Source of the DNA: Closterium sp. NIES-65
Taxonomy: Eukaryota > Streptophyta > Zygnematophyceae > Desmidiales > Closteriaceae
Length of the DNA stretch: 64,000 nucleotides
Assembly (NCBI GenBank): GCA_948144175.1
Contig: CANXME010000213.1
Span: forward strand, 3,062,501-3,126,500
Direction: 5' to 3'
The notes under the pieces are model-generated. The model was not told the origin of the DNA, did not search any database, and saw only the letters and a list, made by a program, of their open reading frames with translations. Below are positions 9,434 to 21,034 of the stretch, in pieces (the first letter of the stretch is position 1; every line of letters begins with the position of its first letter). The translations under genes were made by a program, and so were the position numbers.

Positions 9434-12400
9434 GAGACTGCCTGCTCGCCCAACCACACCGACCCTCACCGAGTCACAGTACCGATTCACGCCATCGATC
9501 GGGCTCGGATGAATAAGGAGGGTACAGCGACGGATTGCCCGGTACTGATCTACGGGAAAATACAGAGAGCAGCAGTGAAAAACTTCATTGACGGAGGGGC
9601 AAGTCACAGCTTAGTTAATACTGCAACCGCACGGAGATTACAGTTAATACTTAATCGATGTTTACCTGAGATAGATGCACGCTTAGTCGACGGCACGCCA
9701 TTGGCCATACGAGAAAAAGTGGAGCGAGTAAAAGTCCGCTGCGGGGGAAACTTCGGGTTTACACAGTAAATGCTCGCAACGACGCTGGATGGGCACGACA
9801 TTTTACTGGGACGTGATTGGCTGCGACGGTACAACCCACGGATCGACTGGACGACGGGGAGCTGCACAGTGCAAAGTAGCGGTAACTGGGTCGTCCTACC
9901 TCGCTGGCGGCCACCCGAATCTTCGACAGTCCAGGTCAACGCCATCACGATGAAACGGGCTGTCGCTGCTGGAGCCGACGTGTACGCAGTGGATATCGCA
10001 GTGGTAGAAAAAGACGAGCAGCAGAATGATTTAAAGAAACTGCTAGCAGCCGTACCGACCGAATTACAGACACTACTGAAACGGTTCCCGGGGATATTTC
10101 CGGATGATTTACCACAGGGACTGCCACCTCAGCGAGCGCACGACCACAGGATCGAGCTAGAACCGGGGGCACAGCCAACAGTACAGCGGCAATTTTGACT
10201 GACACAGCCCGAGCTCGACGAGTTAAGGAAGCAGTTAGATTACCTGTTAGATAAGCAGTTTATTCGACCAAGCTCGTCACCGTTCGCCGCACCCATACTG
10301 TTCACACCGAAAAAAGACGGAGGTTTTCGCATGTGCATCGACTACCGAGCGCTTAACCGAGTAACAGTCAAATCGCGATACCCCATCCCCCGCACCGACG
10401 AACTGATTGACCAACTGCGAACAGCACGTGTCTTTTCGAAAATAGATTTACGGGGAGGTTACCATCAGATTCGGGTCGAACCATCGGACTGCGCAAAAAC
10501 AGCATTAAGGACTAGGTACGGGTCATTCGAGTATACAGTAATGCCTTTCGGGTTGACGAACGCGCCTGCGACTTTTCAGATGACCATGAACAAGGCGTTT
10601 AGACCACTTTTAGATAAATGCGTGATCGTTTACCTCGACGATATCCTCGTTTACAGTCGGGATAAGCAGCAACACTTAACAGATCTTGAAGCAGTTTTTA
10701 AGGTTTTAGAGGAACATCGGCTGCTCACCAAGGGCTCCAAGTGCGAGTTTTTTAGGGATAGGCTAGAGTTTTTAGGTCACGTCATTTCCGAGGCTGGGGT
10801 TGAAATCGACCCAAAGAAGCTGGATACGGTAAAAGCGTGGCGCCCCCCGACAAACATCACGGAACTGCAGAGTTTTTTAGGGTTTGTTAATTACGTTTGA
10901 CGGTTCGTGCCCGACATGGCACGTTTAACAGCCCCACTAACTGATTTACTGCGTAAGGGGGTCGCTTTTACGTGGGGGGAGAAAGAGCATGCTGCCTTCT
11001 CTGCCCTAAAAAACGTCCTCTGTTCACCACCCGTTCTACGTATCGCTGATCCCCACCGCCCTTTCGAAGTGGTTACCGACGCAAGTGACATCGCCATCGG
11101 AGCTGTACTGTTACAGGACGTCGGCAACGGCCTCCAACCCATCGCCTACGAATCACGCAAACTACATCCGCCTGAGCGAAATTACCCGATACACGACCGC
11201 GAAATGCTCGCGATCGTGCATGCATTCAAAGTTTGGCGCTGCTACTTGACTGGCGCAGACGTGACAGTACGGACAGACCACCGATCTCTACAGTACCTCC
11301 GCGCACAGCCCCACCTCAACCCACGACAGATTCGATGGCTCGATTTCCTCAAGTCGAATTTTCACTATACGGTCACATACAAAAAAGGAGCATCGAATAT
11401 CGCCGACGCACTGACCCGCCCCACTGCCCATATCCACGCGATACTACTCGCCCAGACCAGCCCACTGCTTACCGGCCTATTTACCCACGGATATCAAACA
11501 GACTCGTTCTTTACAGGAGGCAACTCACAGCAGTTCGCAGCGGCAAAAGGAGTCTATTACGTAAAAACTGGAACCGACCGCATCTGGGTACCGGGATACA
11601 CGCTACTGCGGGAACTACTGTTACAGGAAGCACACGACGGAGTTACCTCGGGACATTTCGGGGTAGAAAAAACACGGCAGCAGCTGCAGCGGTACTACTA
11701 CTGGCCAGAAATGTTGACCGATGTGCAACGACACGTGGCATCGTGTCCCACTTGCCAGCTCATGAAGTCAAGCAGGAAGCGACCAGCGGGGCAATTACAA
11801 CCCATCCCGCCTCCAGAGCGTGCTTGGCAGCAGGTGACGATGGACTTCGTCACGAGGTTACCAGCTGGGGCGAGTGGGAATGACGCGATCCTGGTCGTCG
11901 TCGATCGACTAACGAAAATGGCTCATTTCGCAGCATGCAGGAAATCCATCACAGCCGAAGAAACCGCCCGACTATTCATCTCCACCGTCGTACGACTGCA
12001 CGGGATACCCGCGTCGATCATCAGCGACAGGGACACGAAATTTACCAGCAACTTCTGGCGGAACCTGTGGCAGCAGTTCGGCACGCGCTTACAGTTCAGT
12101 TCATCCTATCACCCCGAAACCGACGGACAGACGGAACGGACAAATCAGACCATGGAGCAGCTGATTCGAGCCACGTGCGACGACCCGAATACGTGGGAAC
12201 AGCAGCTGCCACTTATCGAGTTCGCATACAATAACGCACCATCAGCCACGACGCAACAGTCGCCGTTTTATTTGAATTACGGACAGGACCCAACAGTACC
12301 CATGACACCGAATCCCGACAACCCAGTCCCACGAGCACAACAGTTCGCCGAGATTCTGCAAGCAGCACGGACCAGGGCAGCAGAAGCAGTCAAAAAATCA

Positions 12401-12901
12401 AACATCATCGCTAAACGTAACGCCGATCGACATCGCAGACCCGTTACTTATCAGCCCGACGACCTCGTATTACTCGACACTCAGAATCTTCGCCTGCCCA
12501 TCACTCCAAAACTTCGCCCCCGGTATTGTGGGCCATTCCGCATCAGCCACATGATCACACCCGTCACCGCCCACCTCCTCCTCCCTGCTGACTGGTACGT
12601 CAGCCCGTCATTCCACGTCAGCCTACTTCGCCCTTACATCCCATCCACGAGCCAACTGCCACGAAATCGCCCAGCCAGCATGACACGTCCCCCAACCGAA
12701 CCACTCATCGCCCCTGAAAAAATCCTCAGCCACCGAGTCCGCGACCCTCGGGGAGCCCGAAGGATAGAGTTCCTAATTCGCTGGAAGGACCGAACGCCCA
12801 CAGAAGACAACTGGGTCCCCCTGGATAAAATTGAGAACCACCCTGTCTTCCCCGAGTATCTGCAAAGCCGAAATTTCCGCGACGTCCATGCGCTCTCGTA
12901 A
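9394..12901 (+). pseudogene. pol: Pol of Gypsy element 1 (three in-frame stops)
   Basis: One frame, -1 to gag, spans the whole region. Domains in order: retropepsin (FIDGGASHSLVN, about 9585-9625); reverse transcriptase (FRMCIDYRALN; catalytic YLDDILVYS near 10630); RNase H (VTDASDIAIGAVLLQ; TDHRSLQYL); integrase with an HHCC zinc motif (H..H..CPTCQLM) and the DD35E core (MDFVTRL, ISDRDTKF, ETDGQTER); C-terminal chromodomain (HRVRDPRGARRIEFLIRWK...NWVPL), which targets chromoviruses to particular chromatin. Stops at 9767-9769 (TAA), 10196-10198 (TGA) and 10898-10900 (TGA) break it into four open pieces; Gypsy element 2 has sense codons at all three places. No frameshift is seen. The copy cannot make full-length Pol unless stops are read through. 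Confidence 0.9.
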
Positions 12902-12928
12902 GAGGGGCCTCCTTGGGGAGGGGGGTAG

Positions 12929-13272
12929 TGTAAGGAAATTCCCTTTTCCTTACTTCGCGTCCCTGCTCAAACGCGTACGTCACTGTAGCACCTCAGTCAG
13001 CACCGTTACCACTCACGACCATCGCATCATTCATTATCCCGCCCTCTTCGCACATCGCATCCCAACCTCATGGCTCGGCTGGTAACCCGCGCTCCGGGCC
13101 TACGCTTCGACACTTTCCCAACCTCAGCCCCAGGCTCGTCGCGCGACAACCACAGTCCATTACCGTTACCACTATTGTTTCGCTATATAATCCTTCGCTC
13201 ATGCCTTCGCTCATTGTACTCTTTGCTTCGATAGTGCAATTCTCGTTCGTTCACTCAATTGCACTCGTAACA
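12929..13272 (+). repeat. 3' LTR of Gypsy element 1
   Basis: 344 bp, nearly identical to the 5' LTR; preceded by a purine-rich tract and followed by the GGACC target duplication (13273-13277). Confidence 0.93.
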
Positions 13273-13277
13273 GGACC

Positions 13278-14242
13278 TCTAAGGTTGTTTTCTTATAGTC
13301 TTACCCACCGGAGAATGGGTTTCATTACAAAGAGAGTGTATGTCGACTTATAGCCTTGCAGCCGGAGTTATAGTTGGAAACGTGTTGCTAGCCCGTGTAT
13401 AATAATCAGGAGAGGTAAGACATTATGAGAACGCAATCCAGCAGAATGTTTCAGGGCTCGAAGGGCTAATAGCCTTTAGCAGCACTCTGTTGAGGGCGGC
13501 CAATAGAAAGCAAGGCTGCATTTCAACCTTTATGAGCTCGATTCGTGCGCCTGGACTTCAAGTTTCCGCCGCACCCATCACTTCGATTTCAGGTGTGCCG
13601 ACGCGGGAAAAGGCAGTGGGAGCAGCGCAACGAATCAGAGATTCGCTCAGGAAGAGGGGCGGAGGCGGGGGGGACTAAGAGGGGGATAAGCTGTAGGCGG
13701 TTGCTGGATGACACGCGCGGATGCTCTGATAATCTGATTGGCGCATGCCATCGATGTGATGCATTGCTGTAACCTCCCCCGCTAGAAGCGGGGATACAGA
13801 ACAGACCCCATCCCTCATCACCTCACCTCACCCCATCCACTCCCCTTATCCGCCTCACAACCTCCCCCTCCCTTTGTCTCCCCTCCCCTCCACTTCCCCC
13901 ACCTCTCTTTTCCCCAAGCTTTCCTTCGCGTCCGCACCAAGGGATTGCCAGCCTCACGCGTCCTTCCTGCTCGACACATTTCACAACTCTCGTCCGTTCT
14001 GGAGCAGCTTGCGAGTAGGTATTGTGGATCCTAACCTCCTAACCTTAGCTGACAACTAATGTGTTAGCATGTGTAGAATGGAAAAAGGTTTCAACGATTA
14101 ACTGAGAAAAGCCGAACACTGTCGATTCCGTTCGCGGATTTTTTTTATATTTTTTTTTTTCTATCAGGTCATATTTCCTGGTTAGTGCTGTCAGCTTGTT
14201 GCGACACCTCGGACGATCGTCAACTTTGTGGGCAGTAACAAA

Positions 14243-14272
<30 letters not shown>
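13278..14272. other. Intergenic region; 5' flank of the thioredoxin-domain gene
   Basis: About 1 kb with no recognisable gene. Pyrimidine-rich stretch at 13800-13930. A CAG-type triplet run (about nine units) at 14243-14272 directly precedes the first ATG of the next gene and would lie in its 5' UTR. Confidence 0.4.
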
Positions 14273-14274
<2 letters not shown>

Positions 14275-17200
14275 GGTGAACGTGTCGTGTTTCTCCGTGC
14301 CTTCTCTATGGGCCGCGCCGGTCGACACCGGCTACACTGGCGTCACAGCGCACGCTCCTCCGCATTCCGCGTCGCACGCTGACGTTGGCCGTTCTTCGTG
14401 GGGCCAGGCTAAGAGCAGCAGCAGCAGCAACAGTAACAACATCAGCAGCAGCGGCAGCAGCAGATCCCGTCGAAAGCACGCGCGTCAACGCGGAACCACA
14501 ACCAGTCTCGGCGAGGTTCAGGCAGCACAGACGCAGGCACAGCTACTTAACAGCGATGGCAAACAACGCGCGTCAGCGAAGCAGCAGCAGCACCAAGACA
14601 CTCGATCCTCCGCATCTTCCTCCTCCTATTCCTCTTCTTCCTCCTCCTGGTCGTCCAGTGTTGGTGCTTGGATTCGAAAACCTGCCTCTTCCTCCCCCTC
14701 TTCCTCGTCCTCCTCTCCCCCTTCCTCTGCTCGCACCTCCCGTGATGCCACTGCCGCTACCTTGCTCTCTCAATCTCACTCGCATTCTAACGCGCACTCT
14801 CCTCCCTGCCTCTCCTTCTACACCTGCCTCCCTATCTCCGCGGCTTCTGGTTTCGCCGCTGTAGCTGACGTGAGCTCGGTCTTCGATGACTCCGATACTG
14901 ACTCGCTCCCCAACTCCCCGATCTCTTCACCCACCGCCGCCGCCGCCGCTGGCGCGTGCGCTAGCGCGTCTGTTTGCAGCCCGCCCCGCAGCACCACCTC
15001 CGGCCAGCCGGGTGGCAGCGGAGGCGCCAACGCGCGGCATTTCTTGTCGTTAGGCAGCTTCAGGCCGGCACATCTCTTGAGCCGGCTCAGGCGGCCCCAC
15101 ACAAGGGTCGGCAGCAGCCCGTCCCGTTCCAGGGGCCGATCGGGCTCTTCCCGCGTCGCCACCGCCGCCGCATCCGGCGCAGCCGGCGCGCCTGGCGGCG
15201 GGAACGCGCGAGCCGCTTCCGGCAGGTCGGGGAAAGCTAATGAAAAGCCGCCGCCGATTTCCGGATCTATCTCGGCAACTGCTGCTGGGGGGGGTGCTGC
15301 TGGTAGTGCCGCTGCAGCGGCAGCGGCGGCGGCGGCGGCGACGGAGACGGAACCGATTTCGTCCCTCGCCTCTGTCGCCAAGCGCGGGTTCCCGCGTCGC
15401 ACGCTGTCGCTGCCGTCGCAGTCGCTGCCGTCGTCCAGCCGTGCGACGGCGCCGCCGACAGCGGGCGACGCGTTCTCATTGGTGGAGAAGGAGGTGACGA
15501 TTTTGGAGCAGGGATTGGAGGAGCTGCTGCAGGGACAGGAGGCGGAGCAGGCGCAGCAGGCGGAAGCGGGGGACGGGGGCGCAAGTCGGGGGGAAGTCGT
15601 GGCGGTGTATGCGGGCATGCGCGCAATGAAGCAAGAGGCGTCCGCTCTGCGGGTAAGCGCGCAACGGGGCTTGTGGGGTTAGTACATTTTCAATATCCGC
15701 AGCAAGAGAGATCCTTTCTGCTCGCATTGTTTCTCCCCTTACCTTCTGATCCTCTCAATGCGCTTGCTTGCTGCTGTCATTGCTGAGAGTGAGCACCTTC
15801 TGTGCTGACTTGCTCCACTTCCTCCTTTCGTTCGCACCGTTTCCCCTGCCTGACTGTTCCCCCGTTTCCCCGCTCAACTCCCTCGTGGCAAACATGTGTG
15901 TTCCCCCCTCCCCCTCCCCCCCCTCCTCATCCCTTCTCCCCCTCTCCCTTCTCCGCCTGCCACTGCCCACTCGCAGGTCCTGCTTCGGGAGGCGCAGGGC
16001 GTGTCCCAGCGTTGCCAGCCTTCCGCCCCGCTTCCGCCGCCGCCCCCGCTCCCGCCCATCACCCCCATCATCCCCTCCACTGCCGCCGCATCTGCCGCTG
16101 CTGCTGATGCTGATGTTGCTGATATTATTCCTACAGAGATAGAGGAAGACTGTCCTGTGTCTCCTACCGCCTCCTTTGTTTCCTCCGGGTCCACTCTCCC
16201 TTGGGCGGATGCTACTCAGACTCTCTCCCCCACGCCGTCCTCTCCGCTGCTCTCCTCCTCCCTCCACTCCTCTCACCCTGCTGCTGCCGCCGTCCCTCCT
16301 CTCTCCCCTCCCCTTGCGGCATCTCCTGCGCCAGGAAGCCGCGCGGAGCCGTACGTTTCCCCCCCAACGACGCCAAGACCCCGCGCGGTGTTTGCGCGCC
16401 CCTCTTCCTCGCCCTCCGCCTCGGTCTCCTACTTCTCCGCTCCCCGCCCATCCTCCCCCGCGCCCTCCCGTTCCCGCGCGCACTTCAAACTGCCGTCGTT
16501 CCCCTCGTTTGTGACCCGCGCAGCTACTGTAACCAGCGCCACCAACGCCACCAGTGCCACCGGTGTGTCTGAACCTGCAGCAGCAGCAGCAGCTAAGGTT
16601 ACAGCAGCAGCAACAGCAACCACAGCAGCCACAGCTGCCGCCGCCGCTGCTGCTGCTGCTGCTGCAGAGCCGACCAAGCGAGGGACGAGCTTCGCGAACG
16701 CGAGATTCGCAGGTGGTAACCGCGCTGGTGCTAGATCACCCGCAGGTCTTTCTGATTCTCCTTCCATCCCTGCCTCTCCTCCTGCTAGATTCTCCTCACC
16801 CACACGCACGGCCGCTGCCGCTGCTGTCTCTCCTCCCTCTCCTTCGTCCCTGCACGCCCCCTCAGGCTCCGCCTCCTCCTCCTCCTCCTCCTCCTCCTCC
16901 TCCTCCTCCTCCTCCTCCTCCTCCTCCTCCTCCTCCTCCTCCTCCTCCTCCTCCTCCTCCTCCTCCTCCTCCTCCTCCTCCTCCTCCTCCTCCTCCTCCT
17001 CCTCCTCCGCCGCCGCGTCTCGCTATCAGCCTCCATCCGCCTCTCTGCTCGCGTCTCTCTCTGCTCTCGAGCCATCCTTGTGCCCTGTCTCCTCTCCCTC
17101 TCGTCCGCGCTCCCCTTACTACGGCTCCCTAGGTTCTGCCGCAGTAGGGGTAGGAGCAGCAGCAGGAGCAGCTGGTGCGGGGGCATGTTCGGCACCCACC

Positions 17201-18997
17201 CTGTGGTCCAGGTTCGTCGACGGGTTCCGCAAGTACCCGCTGTTGTGGCAGCACCAGCCGTCACAGCAGCAACAGCAGCAGCAACTGCCGCAGCAACAGC
17301 CGCAGCAGGAGCAGCTGAACAGGGTGGAGAAAGAGGAAGCGGAAGGGGAAGAGGAGCAGCAGCAGCAGCAGCCGCACCAGCAGCAGCAGCAGCGGAGGGG
17401 AGCGTGGTTCGGAGCACGGTGGGCGGATTGGGTAGTGGCATTCGCCCTCCTCTCTGCAGTCACCTCCTGCTTCATCACCCTCCTCCGCCTCGCTCTCTCC
17501 GCCCGCGCTGGCGCAGGCGCGGCAGCGCGCATGGGGCGCCTGGGCAGCGCGCCCGGGCTCGGGCTGCTGGGCAGGGGGGGGAGGCTGGGCGCGGTGGCGA
17601 CTGTGGGGGAGGTGATGGTGGGGGGGAGCAGCACAGGGGAGGAGGTGCAAGGAGTGGTGCCGTGGCATATGTGAGTCGAAGGAGAGAGAGAGGAGGGGGG
17701 GGGGGGGGGGTGAGAGGGAGCACTGGACGTGAAGCTCTGAGGCGCAGGGTGCGGTGCATGGGGCGTGAGCATGAGCATAGGGCATATAGCATAGACCATA
17801 GACCATGGGCCATGGGCCATGGGCATGGGCATGGTCACGGCATGGGGCATGCACATGGGGCATGAACATGGGCCATGTTGCTTGTGCCTCGTGCAAGCAG
17901 AAATGCCGTTCTCCTTGGTATTCCCTGCATATCGTTTGCATACCCCTTGCATCACCGCCTATCTCCATTCATCCCCTTGCATGTGCGTGTCATGTGCTTG
18001 CGTGGCGTGCATGTGCGTGCACATGCAAATATGCTCTTGCCGCCCATCCATGGCTCTCCAGGCGTGAGGCGAGACCAGGAGTGCTGGAGCTCAACCCTGG
18101 CAACCTGCATGCAGCCCTCCGACGCAGGTAGGTACTTGTGATAGAATCATGGAACTGGAATTTCTCTGTGGACCAAAACTTCTGCAACCTGCATGCAACC
18201 TCTCTGACGCAGGTGCCAGAGTTGAGACGAGGGAGATGGGGGGTAGTGACGGCTGTGCATAAGAAATGCGAAAAAAAAAAAATGTGGTGTTGTTGCGAAA
18301 AAAATAACGCTGCTGTTTTTTTTTTGGTATTTACGACTGAAACATCAGGAGAGGGATGAGACAAGGAAAGACTTACGCCCTGCATGCAGCTGCAGATAAG
18401 CTGCATGGGCATTTAAATTGGACATTGCTGCTGCCTTATTCCCAAGGGCTTGAGAGAAGATGGAGCTTAATACCTACCTCTTCTTCCTTTCCCCCTCCCC
18501 TCGTCCCCTCCCTCCCTCCCCCTCGCGCCCCCACCTCCCCCCCCCCCCCCCCCCCCCTCCCCACACTCTCCCCCCAGGCCGACATTCCTGATGTTCTACG
18601 CGCCGTGGTGTCCGCATTGCAAGCGCATGGAGCAGGCATGGGGCAGCCTGAACTGAACCAGATTCCCCTTCCCCCTTCCTTGCCCCGTCACCCTACTTCC
18701 CCCTCCCACCTCCTCCCTTTCAGGCCGACATTCCTGATGTTCTACGCGCCGTGGTGTCCGCACTGCAAGCGCATGGAGCAGGCATGGGCGGACCTGGCGG
18801 GCAGGCTCAAGGACCTCGACTTCAACGTGCAGGTGGCGCGCGTCGACGCCTACCGCTACCCACAGCTGGCTGAGGAGTTTCAGATTCCGGGCTTCCCCAC
18901 GCTCGTGCTGTTTGACGGGGAGAAGCCGCTGGGTATGCACCGGGGGAAACGGGATGTTGATACTCTCTTCGGTTTCGTGGACGCAATGCTGCCGTAA
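14273..18997 (+). CDS. Membrane protein with long low-complexity N-terminus and C-terminal thioredoxin domain
   Basis: Four exons (14273-15652, 15977-17670, 18062-18127, 18724-18997), all GT-AG and in phase, give 1137 residues. Residues 1-400 are Ser/Ala-rich; 400-480 contain a helical, Glu/Gln-rich stretch able to form a coiled coil, which spans the exon 1/2 junction; a run of more than 40 Ser follows (16868-17012); then Gln-rich tracts and a hydrophobic segment (about residues 943-968, starting [14 protein letters not shown]) that should cross a membrane. The thioredoxin fold covers about 1030-1135: [25 protein letters not shown] with redox pair Cys1058/Cys1061, and [10 protein letters not shown] with the cis-Pro. 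CPHC is a PDI/DsbA-like active site. Single-pass topology suggests a membrane-tethered oxidoreductase; compartment and partners unknown. The first in-frame ATG is used. The low-complexity exons are supported only by frame continuity. Confidence 0.75.
16868..17012 (+). repeat. (TCC)n microsatellite encoding poly-Ser
   Basis: About 145 bp of TCC triplets inside exon 2 of the thioredoxin-domain gene, ending in GCC GCC GCG. Read in the coding frame it gives more than 40 Ser; in other frames poly-Pro and poly-Arg open frames arise, which are shadows. Confidence 0.9.
18575..18642 (+). repeat. Partial duplicate of thioredoxin exon 4 inside intron 3
   Basis: 68 bp including the AG acceptor and the codons for [21 protein letters not shown], nearly identical to 18721-18788 (one visible change, CAT/CAC in the active-site His codon). 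It lacks a following GT donor; if its acceptor were used, translation would end after a few codons at TGA (18654-18656). Confidence 0.85.
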
Positions 18998-19027
18998 TGG
19001 CTTTTGTGAGGCGCGTTGGAGGAGCGG

Positions 19028-19307
19028 CTAACTCCACGCTCGTGCTGTTTGACGGGGAGAAGCCGCTGGGCATGCACTGGGGGAAGCGGGATGTGGACAC
19101 GCTCGTGGGCTTTGTCGATGCCACGCTGCCGTGATGGTGCCTTTTTGAGGCGCATAAGGAGGAGCGGCTCTTTTCCACTCTCGTGCTGTTTGAGGGGGAG
19201 CGGCGGCCGCTGGACATGCATGCACGAGGGGAGGGGGGTAGAGGAAGCGGGATGTGGAGCGCTTGTGATGGGATGTGGCTTGGTGGACGCAATGCTGCCG
19301 TGGTGAT
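19028..19307 (+). repeat. Two decayed tandem copies of the thioredoxin exon 4 end
   Basis: The last ~105 bp of exon 4 (CTCGTGCTGTTTGACGGGGAG... to ATGCTGCCGT) recurs at about 19033-19134, where its frame still ends at TGA, and in a more diverged form at 19178-19307. These lie downstream of the real stop codon and are probably non-coding or UTR. Confidence 0.8.
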
Positions 19308-20471
19308 GGCTTGGAGGACGCCGTGCCGTGCCACGCCGTGCCGTGCCGTGCTGCTGCGGACTCGGCTCGGAATCGGCAGAAGCGGTTTTCCCACGCTGGC
19401 GCAGGTTGACCGGGAAGCGGTTGCTTGAAGCGGGGGGGGAGGGCCTTCGTGGAGACTGGAGATTGTGCTGCCGTGACTGGATGTGCGCGGGTGATGGGGG
19501 CGTGATGGGGGGGATGGGGGGTGATGTGCATGCATGTGTTGGTGCATTCGTGTGTGCGTGTGTGAGAGAGTGTCTGGTCTCGTGGTCTTGCTAGTGTGTG
19601 GGGATGTAAGTGAAGCTGCACTTGCAACGCCTGAAAAGGTATCAGTTTAGCTAAAGGGGAGAGAGTGAGTGGGCAAAGGGACGAGGCAGCGGGGGCTTAT
19701 GGTGAGGCATATAATCTCGTGAGGTATCTATTGGTTCTGTGTATAGTCTATAGTGCAGTGCAGTGCATGGGGAGTTTTTTTTTGGTTTCGCAGATAAGAG
19801 AGTTAATGGGGCTACGAGGGCTGTAAGCAGCTAATGAGATGCGAGCAGTGGCAAGTCGAGGTACGTGCTGTGCGTATGGCAGTGGATGCGAAGGAAGCGG
19901 GTGGAAGCAGGTGGAAGCGGGTGGAAGCAGGTGGAAGCGGGTGGAAGCGGGTGGAAGCGGGTGGAAGCGGGTGGAAGCGGGTGGAAGTCTAGTTTAGAGA
20001 AGGGTGTGGGGGCCTGGAGGAGATTATGGCTGGACACTCCAGTGAAGTTGTGTTGGTGGTGCTGATGTAAAGTGTTATCGGTGTGGCATGCCATGGCTGT
20101 ATGGCTGTGCATTGTGTGCGTGTGGATTGGACGGGGTGTGGTGTGGATGCGGCATGGATGGTGGGTTATGGAGGGTGGTGGAGAATGGGATCGCAACTGC
20201 ATGGAAAGGTTTGATCAAGTGGAGGTGGAGAGAGGGTTGTGACTATGGTAGCTTTCGAAGTCGTCTGTCCTGCGCTCCAGCATTAGCCGTTGGAGCAAAA
20301 AGATGTAATAAGCAGCAAACAGAAACGTGTAAGCATTTACTAGAAGTTCTTCAGATTTGTTAGCACTTATGATGCTTTGGTCATTGTCGGCCAAGCTAAA
20401 TTACATACATCAATGGATGCTTTTGTAGATGTCAGGTATCGTTTTGGATTTTGTTTGGAGGTGTTTTTATG
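19308..20471. repeat. Intergenic region with a 10-bp minisatellite
   Basis: No gene recognised. 19891-19989 is a tandem array of GTGGAAGCGG/GTGGAAGCAG (about ten units). The right end is the insertion site of Gypsy element 2 (target duplication TTATG, 20467-20471). Confidence 0.7.
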
Positions 20472-20813
20472 TGTAAGGAAAATTCCTTTTCCTTACTTCG
20501 CATCCCTGCTCAACGCGTACATCACTGTAGCACCACAGTCAGCACCGTTACCACTCGCAATCCTCGCATCGACAATCCGCCCGCCACTTTCGCACGTCGC
20601 ACCCCGACCTCACGGCTCGGCGGGTAACCCGCGCTCCGGGCCTCCGCTTCGACACTTTTCCCAACCTCCGTCCCAGGACCGTCGCGCGACAACCACAGTC
20701 CATTACCGTTACCACTGTAGTTTCGCTATATATTCTTCGCTCATGCCTTCGCTCATTGTACTCTTGCTTCGATAGTGCAATTCTCGTTCGTTCACTCAAT
20801 TGCACTCGTAACA
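20472..20813 (+). repeat. 5' LTR of Gypsy element 2
   Basis: TGTAAGG...CGTAACA, 342 bp; TATA-like GCTATATATTC near 20726-20736. Followed by primer-binding site TTGGTATTCAGAGCC. Confidence 0.92.
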
Positions 20814-20894
20814 CTTGGTATTCAGAGCCTACGATCTCCTCTCGGACCGCACCCACACCTTCGCTTCCCCACTATCTCAATTTTTTGGGGGGGG

Positions 20895-21034
20895 TGACGA
20901 GAAACGAGAATGAATGACTTCACTATAGGTTTGCAAGAACATATAGCAAATGAACAAAGAAGGTGCACCACCTAACAAAGTTTATAATAACTACACTAAC
21001 TACAGCTAAAGGCAGTTACAGATATATTCTAACA
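20895..21034 (-). repeat. LTR (3') of the non-autonomous element
   Basis: 140 bp, TGACGAGAAACGAG...ATATATTCTAACA; pairs with 22792-22931. Confidence 0.9.

Larger units (their letters stand above)
7710..13272 (+). mobile_element. Gypsy element 1 (chromovirus, young but defective)
   Basis: 5563 bp Ty3/Gypsy element with 344-bp LTRs, primer-binding site, gag, pol in the order protease-RT-RNase H-integrase-chromodomain, and a polypurine tract (GGGGAGGGGGG) before the 3' LTR. The flanking GGACC duplication proves the insertion boundaries. The LTRs differ at one position that I can see (C/T near 7850 and 13070), so insertion was recent. The pol frame nevertheless has three in-frame stops. It inserted downstream of the rhodanese gene in the same orientation. 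Confidence 0.95.

Noticed and set aside
14818..15618. 266-codon minus-strand open frame
   Set aside because: Antisense shadow of exon 1 of the thioredoxin-domain gene in GC-rich sequence; no family features.
16554..17441. Long Pro-rich (plus) and Arg-rich (minus) open frames across the TCC run
   Set aside because: They are alternative readings of the (TCC)n microsatellite; the poly-Ser frame joins the neighbouring exons in phase and leads to the thioredoxin domain.
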